Source of the DNA: Myxococcales bacterium
GTDB taxonomy: Bacteria > Myxococcota > Myxococcia > Myxococcales > Anaeromyxobacteraceae
Assembly: GCA_021818285.1 (NCBI GenBank)
Contig: JAKAEO010000014.1
Location: forward strand, 1 to 36,781
Length of the DNA stretch: 36,781 nt
Direction: 5' to 3'
Positions within the stretch are counted from its first letter, which is position 1, and each line of letters opens with the position of its first letter. Positions 8,221 through 16,002 of this stretch are shown piece after piece. A model generated the notes under the pieces. The model was not told where the DNA came from. It saw only the letters and a program-made list of their open reading frames with translations, and ran no database searches. The position numbers were made by a program, and so were the translations under genes.

Positions 8221-9464
8221 TCGTAGCGCAGCGCCTCCACCGGGTCGAGGTTGGCGGCCTGCCAGGCCGGCCAGGAGCCGAAGATCAGCCCGGTGGCCGC
8301 GCTGAAGCCGAGCCCCAGCGCCACCGCCTGCCAGGTGACGGCGGCGGCCAGCGGCGAGGCCAGGGCGATGACCTGCGCCACGCCCAGGCCGAGGGCGGTG
8401 CCGATGGCGCCGCCCAGCGCCGCCACCACCGCCGACTCCACCAGGAACTGGGCCAGGATGGTGGAGCGCCGCGCCCCGATCGCTCGCCGCACCCCGATCT
8501 CCCGGGTCCGCTCGTGCACCGAGACCATCATGATGTTCATGATGCCGATGCCGCCGACCACCAGGGTGATGAGGCCGACGCCCAGCACCACGCCGTAGAG
8601 CGCGGTGGTGAGCCCCCGGTAGACCTTGAGGAGCTGGTCCTGCTTGTTCAGGGTGAAGTCGTCGGGCTTGCCGGGGGGCACCCGCCGGACGCGGCGGAGG
8701 ATGCTGGTGAGCTCGTCCTCGAGCTCGCCGAGCCGCCCCGGCGGCGCCGCCACCGCGATGGAGATGGAGCGGCGGGCGCCGAAGAAGCGCTGGAAGGTGG
8801 TGTAGGGGATGAGCACCAGGTTGTCGAGCGACTGGCCGAGGAACTTGCCGCGCCGCTCCAGCAGCCCCACCACCGAGAAGGGGTGGCCCGCCACCAGCAC
8901 GCGCTGGCCGACGATCGCCGGGGCGGGCTGGCCCGGGAAGAGCTGATCGGCGATGTCGTACCCCAGCACCACCGCGGGGCGCGCCAGGTCCACGTCGCTC
9001 TCCACCAGGAAGCGCCCCTCGCGGACCCCGCCGCCGTTGGCGGCCAGGTAGTCGCCGCTGGTGCCGTTCACCGAGACGCCGGTGAGCTCCTTGTCGAGCC
9101 GGTCCACCCGGGCCCGGATCCAGACGCTGGGGGCGGCCGCCACCGCCACCTGCGAGTCGCGCAGGATGGCCTTCAGCTCCCGCACGCCGATGGGCTGGCG
9201 GTTCCGGTAGATCCACCAGTCGCCCTCCAGGTTCAGGTACTTCCACTTGTCCACGTAGAGGGTGTTGGTGCCGAGCACCTGGACCTGGCGCTCGAAGCTG
9301 CGGTTCAGCCCCTGGATGATGGCCACGATGGCGATCACCGTGGTGACGCCGATGACGATCCCCAGGGTGGTGAGGCCGCTGCGCAGCCGGTTGCCGGTGA
9401 GCGCGCCGAGGGCGATGCGCACGCTCTCCTGCAGCTCCGCCAGCGCTCGCCGGACCGGCTTCAC
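8217..9464 (-). CDS. MacB-type ABC permease (first of two)
   Basis: FtsX-like permease of 415 residues. An N-terminal helix (about 26-50, [16 protein letters not shown]) is followed by a MacB_PCD-type periplasmic domain and three C-terminal helices with the block [16 protein letters not shown] between helices two and three. The GTG start overlaps the stop of the ATPase gene (GTGA), and the protein ends in the same DPVEALRYE-type tail seen in the other permease (DPVEAMRTE). The periplasmic domain contains a long basic and aromatic segment ([18 protein letters not shown] region) absent from the second permease. In MacAB-type machines this domain contacts the adaptor protein and couples ATP use to periplasmic substrate movement. 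Confidence 0.88.
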   Translation of the reverse strand: MKPVRRALAELQESVRIALGALTGNRLRSGLTTLGIVIGVTTVIAIVAIIQGLNRSFERQVQVLGTNTLYVDKWKYLNLEGDWWIYRNRQPIGVRELKAILRDSQVAVAAAPSVWIRARVDRLDKELTGVSVNGTSGDYLAANGGGVREGRFLVESDVDLARPAVVLGYDIADQLFPGQPAPAIVGQRVLVAGHPFSVVGLLERRGKFLGQSLDNLVLIPYTTFQRFFGARRSISIAVAAPPGRLGELEDELTSILRRVRRVPPGKPDDFTLNKQDQLLKVYRGLTTALYGVVLGVGLITLVVGGIGIMNIMMVSVHERTREIGVRRAIGARRSTILAQFLVESAVVAALGGAIGTALGLGVAQVIALASPLAAAVTWQAVALGLGFSAATGLIFGSWPAWQAANLDPVEALRYE

Positions 9465-10195
9465 GCGGTCACCACCGGGGCGGTGCCGAAGGCCGCCACC
9501 TCGCGCCCCGGGCCGTCGGCGACGATCCGGCCGTCCATGAGCCGGATGGCCCGCGGGCAGCGGGCGGCGAGGCGCGGCTCGTGGGTGACGAGCAGCAGGG
9601 TGTGGCCGCGGGAGTGCAGCTCCTCGAAGAGGCGGATGATCTCCTCGCCGGTGGCGCTGTCCAGGTTGCCGGTGGGCTCGTCGGCGAGCAGCAGCGACGG
9701 CTCGCCCACCAGCGCCCGGGCGATGGCCACCCGCTGGCGCTGGCCACCCGAGAGCTCGTTGGGCCGGTGGTGCATCCGATCGCCGAGCCCCACCGCCCGC
9801 AGCGCCGCCTCGGCGCGCAGCCGCCGCTCCCGGCGCGGCAGGCCCCGGTAGACGAGCGGCAGCTCGACGTTGGCCAGCGCGCTGGAGCGGGGCAGCAGCT
9901 GGAAGGTCTGGAAGACGAAGCCGATCTCGCGGTTGCGCAGGTCGGCGAGGGCGTCGTCGGCCATCCCGCGGACGTCGTGGCCGTTGACGCGGTAGGTGCC
10001 GCCGCTGGGGGTGTCGAGGCAGCCGATGATGTTCATCAGCGTCGACTTCCCGGAGCCCGACTGGCCCACCACCGCGAGCCACTCGCCGCGCTGGACCTCG
10101 AAGGAGACGCCGTCGAGGGCGCGCACCACCTCCGAGCCCACCTGGTAGAGGCGGGAGATGCCGTCGAGCGAGAGCAGGGCGCCGTCGGGCGTCAT
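9461..10195 (-). CDS. MacB/LolD-type ABC transporter ATPase
   Basis: Cytoplasmic ATPase of 244 residues that would power the two adjacent permeases. Walker A is GQSGSGKST (about residues 44-52). The Q-loop is [11 protein letters not shown], the signature is [15 protein letters not shown], Walker B is [12 protein letters not shown] and the switch His is in LLVTHE. The [10 protein letters not shown] form is characteristic of the MacB/LolD/FtsE group. It stands alone, whereas MacB of enteric bacteria carries this domain fused to the permease. The ATG overlaps the adaptor stop by four bases, and the stop overlaps the permease GTG. LolD-type lipoprotein release is a possible alternative, but the adaptor and TolC genes in the same operon favour efflux. 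Confidence 0.92.
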   Translation of the reverse strand: MTPDGALLSLDGISRLYQVGSEVVRALDGVSFEVQRGEWLAVVGQSGSGKSTLMNIIGCLDTPSGGTYRVNGHDVRGMADDALADLRNREIGFVFQTFQLLPRSSALANVELPLVYRGLPRRERRLRAEAALRAVGLGDRMHHRPNELSGGQRQRVAIARALVGEPSLLLADEPTGNLDSATGEEIIRLFEELHSRGHTLLLVTHEPRLAARCPRAIRLMDGRIVADGPGREVAAFGTAPVVTA

Positions 10196-11553
10196 GGGAG
10201 CTTCGCGCCCTCGCCCGGCTTCAGCGCCCGGATGGTCTTGCCGTCGGCCAGCTCGCGGGCCAGCACCTTGTACGGCCCCTCCACCACCGTCTCGCCCTCC
10301 TTGAGCCCCTCGACGATCTCCACCTCGTTCTCGCTGGCGAGCCCGAGCTCCACCGGGCGGGGGTGGGCCACGTCCTTCTCCACCACGAAGACCACCTTGC
10401 GCTGCAGCTCGCGCCGGGGCTTGGCCGCGCCCGGCGGGGCCGGCGTGCCGGCGGCCGGCGCCTGCTCCTGCGGGGGCTTGGCCCCGGGCCCGCCCTTCAG
10501 CTCCTTCTCGGTGCGGACCGTCACCGCCTGGAGCGGCACCACCAGGGTGTTGTCGTGGGTCTCGGTGGAGATGGAGGCCTGGGCGCTCATCCCCGGCAGC
10601 GCCCCGGGCACCGGCACCGTCAGCGCCAGCCGGACGGGGAAGGTGGTCACCTCCTGCTCGGTGCCGGCGTTGCGCACCGTGGCGTTCTTGGCGATCTCCA
10701 CCACCTGGGCCGGCCACTTCTTGTCGGGGATGGCGTCGATCTCGACGTCGGCCCGGTCGCCCAGGTGCAGGTAGATCACCTCCTGCTCGCCCACCTCCAC
10801 CTTGACCTCCATGTTGGAGAGGGTGGCGATGATGACGATGGGGTCCTCCTGCAGCTCGCCGCCGCGCACCCGCTCGCCCACCTGCTTCTGGCGGGAGGTC
10901 ACCACCCCGTCGATGGGCGAGGTGATGGTGGTGTAGGCCAGCATCTGCCGGGCGTCGGCGAGGAGCGCGTCGGCCTGGGCGATGCGCTCCTGGGCCGCCT
11001 GGGAGCGGGCCTCGGCGGCCTGCAGGTCCTGCTGCGCCTTGTCCAGCTCGGCGGCGCTGGCGTTGCCGCCGGCGGCCAGCCTCTGCACCCGCTGCAGCTC
11101 GTTGCCGAGGCGCGCCACCTCCACCTTGGCGGCGGAGGCGTCGGCGACGGCGGTGGCGCGGTTCGCCTCCTGCTGCCGCACCTGGGCGGCGTAGCGCCGG
11201 GAGTCGATGCGGGCGATGAACTGCCCCTTCTTCACCACGTCGCCCTCGCGCACCGGCAGCTCCAGCAGGTCGCCGGAGATGTTGGAGGAGAGCTTCACCT
11301 GGGTGGCCGCCTGCAGCTTGCCGGCGGCCACCACCTTGCGGGTGATGGAGGCGCGGCGCACCGTGGTGGTCTGCACGCCGATGGGCGGCTCCTGCTTGGG
11401 CTTGAGCGAGGCCCAGACCATCCCGGCGACGACCAGCACCACCGCCGCCGCGGCGATGCGGCGGCCCCATCCCATGCGGGCTTCGGGCGGCGGCGGGAGG
11501 GCGGCGACGGGGGCGGGGGACTGGGCCGCGGGGGTCTGGCGGGCGGTTTCCAT
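10192..11553 (-). CDS. MacA-like periplasmic adaptor (membrane fusion) protein
   Basis: HlyD/RND-type adaptor of 453 residues that would link the ABC permeases to the TolC channel. After a Pro/Ala-rich cytoplasmic tail comes a single transmembrane anchor at about residues 31-49. A split lipoyl domain follows ([35 protein letters not shown]), then a coiled-coil hairpin at about 125-185 rich in Ala, Gln and Glu, and beta-barrel and membrane-proximal domains. A Pro/Gly/Ala-rich insert at about 350-385 ([10 protein letters not shown] to GAAKPRR) interrupts the C-terminal part and is unusual for MacA. The ATG lies nine bases beyond the TolC-like gene's stop. Confidence 0.9.
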   Translation of the reverse strand: METARQTPAAQSPAPVAALPPPPEARMGWGRRIAAAAVVLVVAGMVWASLKPKQEPPIGVQTTTVRRASITRKVVAAGKLQAATQVKLSSNISGDLLELPVREGDVVKKGQFIARIDSRRYAAQVRQQEANRATAVADASAAKVEVARLGNELQRVQRLAAGGNASAAELDKAQQDLQAAEARSQAAQERIAQADALLADARQMLAYTTITSPIDGVVTSRQKQVGERVRGGELQEDPIVIIATLSNMEVKVEVGEQEVIYLHLGDRADVEIDAIPDKKWPAQVVEIAKNATVRNAGTEQEVTTFPVRLALTVPVPGALPGMSAQASISTETHDNTLVVPLQAVTVRTEKELKGGPGAKPPQEQAPAAGTPAPPGAAKPRRELQRKVVFVVEKDVAHPRPVELGLASENEVEIVEGLKEGETVVEGPYKVLARELADGKTIRALKPGEGAKLP

Positions 11554-11562
11554 GGCGTTCCT

Positions 11563-12945
11563 CTAGAGCGAGCCGCCCACGGCCCGGTTCAGGTCGGCGC
11601 GGGCGACGGCGTGATCGACGAGGGAGGAGGTGAGCGCCAGCTGCGCCTCCGCCAGCTTCTGGGTGGCGTCGCGGACCTCGAGCTGGCTCGCGGCCCCGGC
11701 CTCGAGCCGCTCCCGGGCCAGCTTCAGCCCCTGCTCCGCGGACTGCAGGGCGTCCTGGGCCAGGGCCGCGGACCGGGCCAGGGTGATCACCGCGGCGCGG
11801 GCCCGGGCGATCTCGGAGGAGACCAGCTGCTCCGCCTGGGCGGCGTCCACCCGGGCGCGCCAGGCCTGGACGTCGGCCTTCTGCTGCGCCGCCAGGGTCT
11901 GGCCTCCCTGGTACAGGTTCCAGGTGAGCGTCACCTGGGCCTGGGCCACGTACTGGTAGGAGAGGTCGCCGAAGACGCCGCGGCTGCCGCCGAGGTCCGC
12001 GCCCTGGCGGCCGTAGCTGCCGAGCAGCCCGAGCACCGGCCACCAGGCCCCGCGGGCCTGCGCCGCCAGGGCCTCGGCCGCCTCGATGGAGCCCTGCCGG
12101 GCCGCGATCAGCGGGCGCGCCTGCCGGGCGCGCGCCATCAGCGCCTCCAGCGGCGGCGGCTCGGCGAGCGACGGCAGCCCGGCGCCGTCGAGCCCGGCCG
12201 GCGGCACCACCTCGAGGTCCGGATCGGTGACGCGCCCCAGCGCCACCGCCAGGTCGCTGCGGGCCCCGACCAGCCGGGCCCGCTGGGCCTCGACCGCGAT
12301 CCGGTCGTTGCCCAGGTTGACGCGGGCGGCGAAGGTGTCGGCGCGGGTGCCGCGCCCGGCCGCGTACAGGGCGTCGGCGGTCCGGACCAGCTGCTCGGAG
12401 CGGGCGGCCGACTCCTCGCGCACCTTGAGGATCCGCTCCTGCTTCACCACCTCGTAGAAGCGGCTGGTGACGAGGAAGGAGACCTGGAGCCCCGCCTCGT
12501 CGAGCGAGCGGTCGGCCGCGCGCGCCGCCGACCGCGCCGCGCTGATGGCCCGCCAGGAGGAGAGCCCGTCGAAGATCGTCCAGCGCAGGGTGAGGCCCAG
12601 CTGGTTGGCGCCGTAGTGGGTGGCCGGGATGGTGACGGCCTGCTGCGCGAAGCCGGTCAGCGTCCCGGTGCCGTCGAAGGTCGGCACGGTGTAGACCGAG
12701 TCCTGCCTGGCCACCCACTGCTCGCCGAAGGAGCCGGCGAGGTCGAGGCGCGGCAGCACCCCGGACCAGCTGCCGGACGCGTCCACCGCGGCGGAGTCGC
12801 GGGTGGCGCGCGCGGCGGCGAGGTCGGCGTTCTGGCGCGCGGCCAGGGCCAGCGCCTCGTCGAGGGTGAGCGGGGTGGCGGCGGCCGGCCGCGGCGAGGC
12901 GGCGGCCGTCACGGCGGCGGCGAGCAGGGCGAGGGTCGTTCGCAT
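11563..12945 (-). CDS. TolC-like outer membrane efflux channel
   Basis: Outer-membrane efflux protein of 460 residues with a Sec signal peptide (about 1-23, ending RPAAA). Two homologous halves of the OEP type follow: each has a beta-barrel strand pair (e.g. [53 protein letters not shown]) and long Ala/Leu/Glu-rich helices for the periplasmic tunnel. The [10 protein letters not shown] and [12 protein letters not shown] motifs are typical of the TolC superfamily. The product would give the adjacent ABC exporter an exit through the outer membrane. It follows the Yip1 gene by 11 bases, without a visible ribosome-binding site. Confidence 0.9.
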   Translation of the reverse strand: MRTTLALLAAAVTAAASPRPAAATPLTLDEALALAARQNADLAAARATRDSAAVDASGSWSGVLPRLDLAGSFGEQWVARQDSVYTVPTFDGTGTLTGFAQQAVTIPATHYGANQLGLTLRWTIFDGLSSWRAISAARSAARAADRSLDEAGLQVSFLVTSRFYEVVKQERILKVREESAARSEQLVRTADALYAAGRGTRADTFAARVNLGNDRIAVEAQRARLVGARSDLAVALGRVTDPDLEVVPPAGLDGAGLPSLAEPPPLEALMARARQARPLIAARQGSIEAAEALAAQARGAWWPVLGLLGSYGRQGADLGGSRGVFGDLSYQYVAQAQVTLTWNLYQGGQTLAAQQKADVQAWRARVDAAQAEQLVSSEIARARAAVITLARSAALAQDALQSAEQGLKLARERLEAGAASQLEVRDATQKLAEAQLALTSSLVDHAVARADLNRAVGGSL

Positions 12946-12956
12946 GGGAGGGGCGG

Positions 12957-13667
12957 TCAGGCTCCGGCGGCGCCGGCCGCGCCGGCGGCCAGCATCTGCA
13001 GCGCGGTGGCCAGCGCCCAGAGCACGCCCACCACCGTCCCGGCCCGCGCCCGCGACACCTGGGCGACGTGGGCCATGCCGATGGCGAGCAGCACGGCGAT
13101 CCAGAGGCTGAAGAGGTTCGCCGAGGTGGCGAGGGCCATGAGCTGCGGCTTCGTCCCCGCGGGGAGGAACCAGGCGACGCTCCACGGGGCCATCGCCCCC
13201 ACCTGGCGCGGGTCCACCGCCGGGTGGGCGAGGAGCGCCGGCACGAGCAGCAGGCGCGCCAGGGCCCCGGGGAGCAGGCTCCAGGAGGCGACGGCGAGCG
13301 TCGGGAGGAAGCCGGGCCGCGAGCCGGCGAGGCGCAGCCCCATCCACAGGAAGAAGGCGGCGATCACCGCCATGGCGGCGCTCCCCACCGCGGCGCCGCC
13401 GTAAGTGGAGACGGCCCCGAGCTTGCGCACCGTCGCCACCTTCTCCTCCACCTCGTGGGGCGTGAGCTGCGCCGAGCCGGGGACCATGTCGAGCTGCGTT
13501 CGCGCCACGCTCTCCCAGTCCACGCGCGGCACCAGCACGGCGGCGAAGAGGATCGAGACCACCGTCAAGACGAGGATCGGCGGCAGGATGCTCTTCCGCT
13601 CGGCGGCGGCGGCGAGGCCGCGCGCCGGCGACACGAAGACGTCGGCGAAGATGCGGGAAGTGGACAT
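12957..13667 (-). CDS. Yip1-family multi-pass membrane protein
   Basis: Membrane protein of 236 residues with about five hydrophobic segments (near 28-48, 92-112, 118-145, 180-200 and 210-230). The N-terminal pattern ([30 protein letters not shown], given here in pieces as SPARGL and [11 protein letters not shown]) and the layout fit the Yip1/DUF1282-like family. It is the first gene of the efflux operon, with AGGAGA six bases before the ATG and a promoter upstream. The Bacillus exporter YknWXYZ also pairs a Yip1 protein (YknW) with an adaptor, an ATPase and a permease, so a role in assembling or gating the transporter is a fair inference. Family assignment is from hydropathy and local motifs only. 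Confidence 0.7.
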   Translation of the reverse strand: MSTSRIFADVFVSPARGLAAAAERKSILPPILVLTVVSILFAAVLVPRVDWESVARTQLDMVPGSAQLTPHEVEEKVATVRKLGAVSTYGGAAVGSAAMAVIAAFFLWMGLRLAGSRPGFLPTLAVASWSLLPGALARLLLVPALLAHPAVDPRQVGAMAPWSVAWFLPAGTKPQLMALATSANLFSLWIAVLLAIGMAHVAQVSRARAGTVVGVLWALATALQMLAAGAAGAAGA

Positions 13668-13708
13668 GGATCTCCTGTCGAGCCCTTCAACGCAGCCGGG
13701 CGGGCGCT

Positions 13709-13736
13709 ATTTCACGCGCCGCGAGCCGGGTGTCAA
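13709..13736 (-). promoter_or_regulatory. Sigma-70-type promoter of the efflux operon
   Basis: Read on the minus strand, a perfect TTGACA (-35, 13736-13731) is followed after 16 bases by TGAAAT (-10, 13714-13709; four of six to TATAAT). Transcription would start near 13702, about 35 bases before the ATG of the Yip1 gene, which has its own AGGAGA. This is the best -35 match in the window and would drive the Yip1-TolC-MacA-ATPase-permease-permease operon. Confidence 0.6.
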
Positions 13737-13873
13737 CGAAGTAACCCGGGTCCGGCGGCTCGCCGTAAATCCCTAGTAGCGGCAGGCGCTTGAGTGGCTC
13801 GCGGAGATGGGGCGTCGCGCGCGTCCGGACGTCCGCGGCGCGGCCCCGGGGCGCCCGGGACCCCTCACCGAGG

Positions 13874-13910
13874 GCAAAAAAGAACCGGCCGCGGTCGCCC
13901 GCGGCCGGCC
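13874..13910 (-). terminator. Rho-independent terminator of the Lys-rich peptide gene
   Basis: On the minus strand a perfect 10-base-pair GC stem (CCGGCCGCGG pairing across a GCGA loop, arms at 13908-13899 and 13894-13885) runs directly into TTCTTTTTT at 13884-13876. It lies about 32 bases past the stop of the Lys/Ala-rich peptide gene and isolates it from the efflux operon further along the same strand. The stem and T-run are seen directly; function is by the standard intrinsic-terminator model. Confidence 0.88.
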
Positions 13911-13941
13911 CGTGAGATGCGTGAAGCGAGAAGCGGGGGAG

Positions 13942-14136
13942 TTACTTCTTCTCCTCGGCCTTCTTCTCGGCCTTCTTGGCGGCCTTCTTGTGCGCCTTCT
14001 TGACGGCCTTCTTCTTCTCGACCTTCTTCTCCTCCTTCTTGGCGGCGGCGGCCGGAGCGGCGGCAGCGGCCTTCTCCTCGGCGAAGGTCGGGGCGACGAA
14101 GGCGAGGGCGATGAGGGCGGCGAGCAGCTTCTTCAT
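13942..14136 (-). CDS. Small secreted Lys/Ala-rich peptide, function unknown
   Basis: A 64-residue protein with a clear Sec signal peptide (residues 1-19, MKKLL start, APTFA end). The mature part has 45 residues, of which 18 are Lys and 8 Glu, the rest mostly Ala; it is net strongly basic. The Lys pairs recur every 3-5 residues, so a long amphipathic or uniformly charged helix is likely. I do not recognise a family. The ATG at 14136 is chosen because AGGGAG lies seven bases upstream and it gives a normal signal peptide; upstream in-frame starts add non-signal sequence. It has its own terminator and a hairpin in its leader. Its neighbours are exopolyphosphatase and polyphosphate kinase genes, which may or may not be relevant. 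Confidence 0.75.
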   Translation of the reverse strand: MKKLLAALIALAFVAPTFAEEKAAAAAPAAAAKKEEKKVEKKKAVKKAHKKAAKKAEKKAEEKK

Positions 14137-14157
14137 GTGTGGACTCCCTTTGGTCAT

Positions 14158-14177
14158 GCGGGCAGTCCGCTGCCCGC
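14158..14177 (-). promoter_or_regulatory. Leader hairpin upstream of the Lys-rich peptide gene
   Basis: A perfect 8-base-pair inverted repeat (GCGGGCAG / CTGCCCGC) with a four-base loop sits 21 bases upstream of the start codon, just before the ribosome-binding site on the minus strand. It is not followed by a T-run. It could be an mRNA stability element or an operator. The rest of the 184-base gap up to ppx (14137-14320) shows no convincing promoter, although some promoter must exist or the gene is read from ppx. Confidence 0.4.
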
Positions 14178-14320
14178 TTCTGCATGCACGTCGAGCAATC
14201 GGCGTGCCCGGATGGCAACCTTGCAAAATCGGCATGTTGCGCCGTTTCGGCCGGCCGGGACCGTGGAAATGTGCCCCACCAGACCCATCCGTGTCCCAAT
14301 CTTCCGCGACAGTTCGCCGC

Positions 14321-15847
14321 TCACCGCCTGGCGGCGCCGACCTCGAGCCGCTTGCGGAAGACGCGCCGGAACGGCTCCGCCTCGCGAGCCAGGTCCCACA
14401 GCTCGAGGTCGAGCGGCGCGCGGCTGCGCAGCGCGAGGTTCACCTTCCCGCCCCGGACGGTGGCCGCCACCGACCGCACCGCCCGCTGGTGCGAGGCGTC
14501 GAGGGCGTTGGCCACCCGGAGCAGCGAGGCCAGCTTGCGGAGCGCGAGCAGCTCGGCGTCCGGGAGGTGGCGCAGGTCCTCGCGCCGCCGCTCCGGGAAG
14601 CTGCGCCGGTGGAAGCGCGCCACCAGCGCCGCCAGCGCCCGCTCCCGCTCGTCCAGGCCCGGCAGGTCGGCGTGGGCCATGAGGTACCAGGTGTGCTTGT
14701 GGTGGCGGTGGAAGCTCACCGCGTTGCCGACGTCGTGGAGCACCGCCGCCGCCTCCAGGACCCGGCGCGCGGCGGCCGGGAGCCGGTGGAGGGGGGCGAG
14801 GTCCTCGAAGAGCGTCACCGCCAGCGCCCCGACCTGGAGGGCGTGCGCCTCGTCGAAGCCCAGGCGACGCCCCAGCGCCAGCGCCGCCTCGGCCGCGGTG
14901 TGGTCCTGCCGCGCCGCGGCCCCGCGCAGGAGGTCGAGGAGCACGCCGTTGCGCAGGCCGGTGTCCACCGCCGCCACCGCGTCGAGGCGGAGGTGGCGCA
15001 TCGCCCCCTCGAGGATCACCGCGCCCGCGGCGACGATCTCGGCGCGCCGGGGGTCGAAGTGGCGGCGCCGCTCCGCCGGGGTCATCCGCGCCACCGCCTC
15101 GGCGGCGCGGCGCACCTCCCGGAAGGTGGCCCGCCTCCCGCCGCCGGCGGCGAAGCCCACCACCGCCCCGATGGTCCCGGAGCTGCCGAGCGCGGCGCGC
15201 GGATGGGGGAAGCGCGGCGGCAGCGCCTCGCGGAAGGCCTCGGCGGTGAAGGCCCGCATCGCCGCCAGCCGTGCCTTCCGGAGCCGCCCCGCCGACCCGA
15301 AGATCTCGGTGAGCCGCACCGCGCCCACCGAGACGCTCCAGAGCGCGTCGGGCTCCTCGCCCCGGGCGGTGGCCACCTCGGTGGAGCCTCCGCCGATGTC
15401 CAGGACCAGCGAGCGGACGCCCCGCGGGCGCCCGCGGAGCACGCCCAGGCAGATGAGCCGCGCCTCCTCCCGCCCCGAGATCACCTCCAGCTCGAGCCCG
15501 GCCTCGCGGCGCACCCGGCGCAGCACCTCGGCCTGGTTGCGCGCCTCGCGCAGGGCGCTGGTGGCCACCGCACGCACGCGGGCGCCGTCGCGCCGGCACA
15601 GGGCCGCGTACCGGCGCATGACCGCCACCAGCCGGTCGGCCACCGGCCGCGGCATGGCCCCGCCCTCGAACACCCCCTCGCCGGGCCGGATGGGGTCGCG
15701 CTCCTGGTGCAGGGTCTCGAGCGAGCCGTCGGAGAGGGGCCGGGCGATCTCCAGCCGGACGGCGTTGGTGCCGACGTCGATCGCCGCGAGGTGCTCCGGC
15801 CGGGACGTCGAGGCGGTGGTGGCGGAGGGTGCGGCGATCTTTCGCAC
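14321..15847 (-). CDS. ppx: Exopolyphosphatase/pppGpp phosphohydrolase (Ppx/GppA)
   Basis: ASKHA-fold enzyme of 508 residues that releases phosphate from the ends of polyphosphate or converts pppGpp to ppGpp. The N-terminal phosphate loop is AAIDVGTNAVRLEIA (about 21-35). The catalytic acidic segment is ISGREEARL (123-131). The second phosphate motif is LDIGGGSTEV (149-158), and a GSSGTIGAV motif lies at 221-229. A C-terminal HD-type domain has His371-Asp372 in AVLHDVGNAVSFH, making this the two-domain form. The start is a GTG with no ribosome-binding site. Divergent ppk1 next door makes polyphosphate turnover the likely role; GppA activity cannot be ruled out. Confidence 0.88.
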   Translation of the reverse strand: MRKIAAPSATTASTSRPEHLAAIDVGTNAVRLEIARPLSDGSLETLHQERDPIRPGEGVFEGGAMPRPVADRLVAVMRRYAALCRRDGARVRAVATSALREARNQAEVLRRVRREAGLELEVISGREEARLICLGVLRGRPRGVRSLVLDIGGGSTEVATARGEEPDALWSVSVGAVRLTEIFGSAGRLRKARLAAMRAFTAEAFREALPPRFPHPRAALGSSGTIGAVVGFAAGGGRRATFREVRRAAEAVARMTPAERRRHFDPRRAEIVAAGAVILEGAMRHLRLDAVAAVDTGLRNGVLLDLLRGAAARQDHTAAEAALALGRRLGFDEAHALQVGALAVTLFEDLAPLHRLPAAARRVLEAAAVLHDVGNAVSFHRHHKHTWYLMAHADLPGLDERERALAALVARFHRRSFPERRREDLRHLPDAELLALRKLASLLRVANALDASHQRAVRSVAATVRGGKVNLALRSRAPLDLELWDLAREAEPFRRVFRKRLEVGAARR

Positions 15848-15853
15848 GGCGCG

Positions 15854-15881
15854 AGTGTATGCCCAGTGCGAGCGAAGTCAC
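15854..15881 (-). promoter_or_regulatory. ppx: Candidate ppx promoter
   Basis: On the minus strand GTGACT (15881-15876; four of six to TTGACA) is followed after 16 bases by TACACT (15859-15854; four of six to TATAAT). Transcription would start about six bases later, at or next to the GTG start codon at 15847. That would make the ppx message leaderless, consistent with the absence of a ribosome-binding site. Both hexamers are imperfect, so this is tentative. Confidence 0.35.
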
Positions 15882-15976
15882 CAGGTAGTTCAACGGGTTG
15901 CGGACAGTGGCCCGCAGGCCCCTGGAGGGACGCCTCCTCCGCGAGCAGGTTTCACGGAGCGGGTTCCGCCAGGCAC

Positions 15977-15982
15977 TACAAT
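15977..15982 (+). promoter_or_regulatory. ppk1: Candidate -10 element for ppk1
   Basis: TACAAT (five of six to TATAAT) lies 21 bases upstream of the TTG start of ppk1. The only -35-like sequence nearby (TTCACG at 15951) is 20 bases away, which is too far for a standard promoter. The start near 15989 would leave a short leader that still contains the GGAG at 15991-15994. The 155-base ppx/ppk1 gap would thus hold back-to-back promoters. Confidence 0.35.
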
Positions 15983-16002
15983 GGCCGACCGGAGCCCGCA
16001 CC

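Noticed and set aside
6988-9246. A single minus-strand frame running through both permease regions
   Set aside because: The frame is the second permease plus out-of-frame translation of the first; the first permease is coded in another frame with a proper start and motifs.
13794-13870. Possible plus-strand coding sequence between the promoter and terminator
   Set aside because: The candidate frames run through the terminator and the Lys-rich gene in antisense and have Arg/Gly-rich low-complexity translations.
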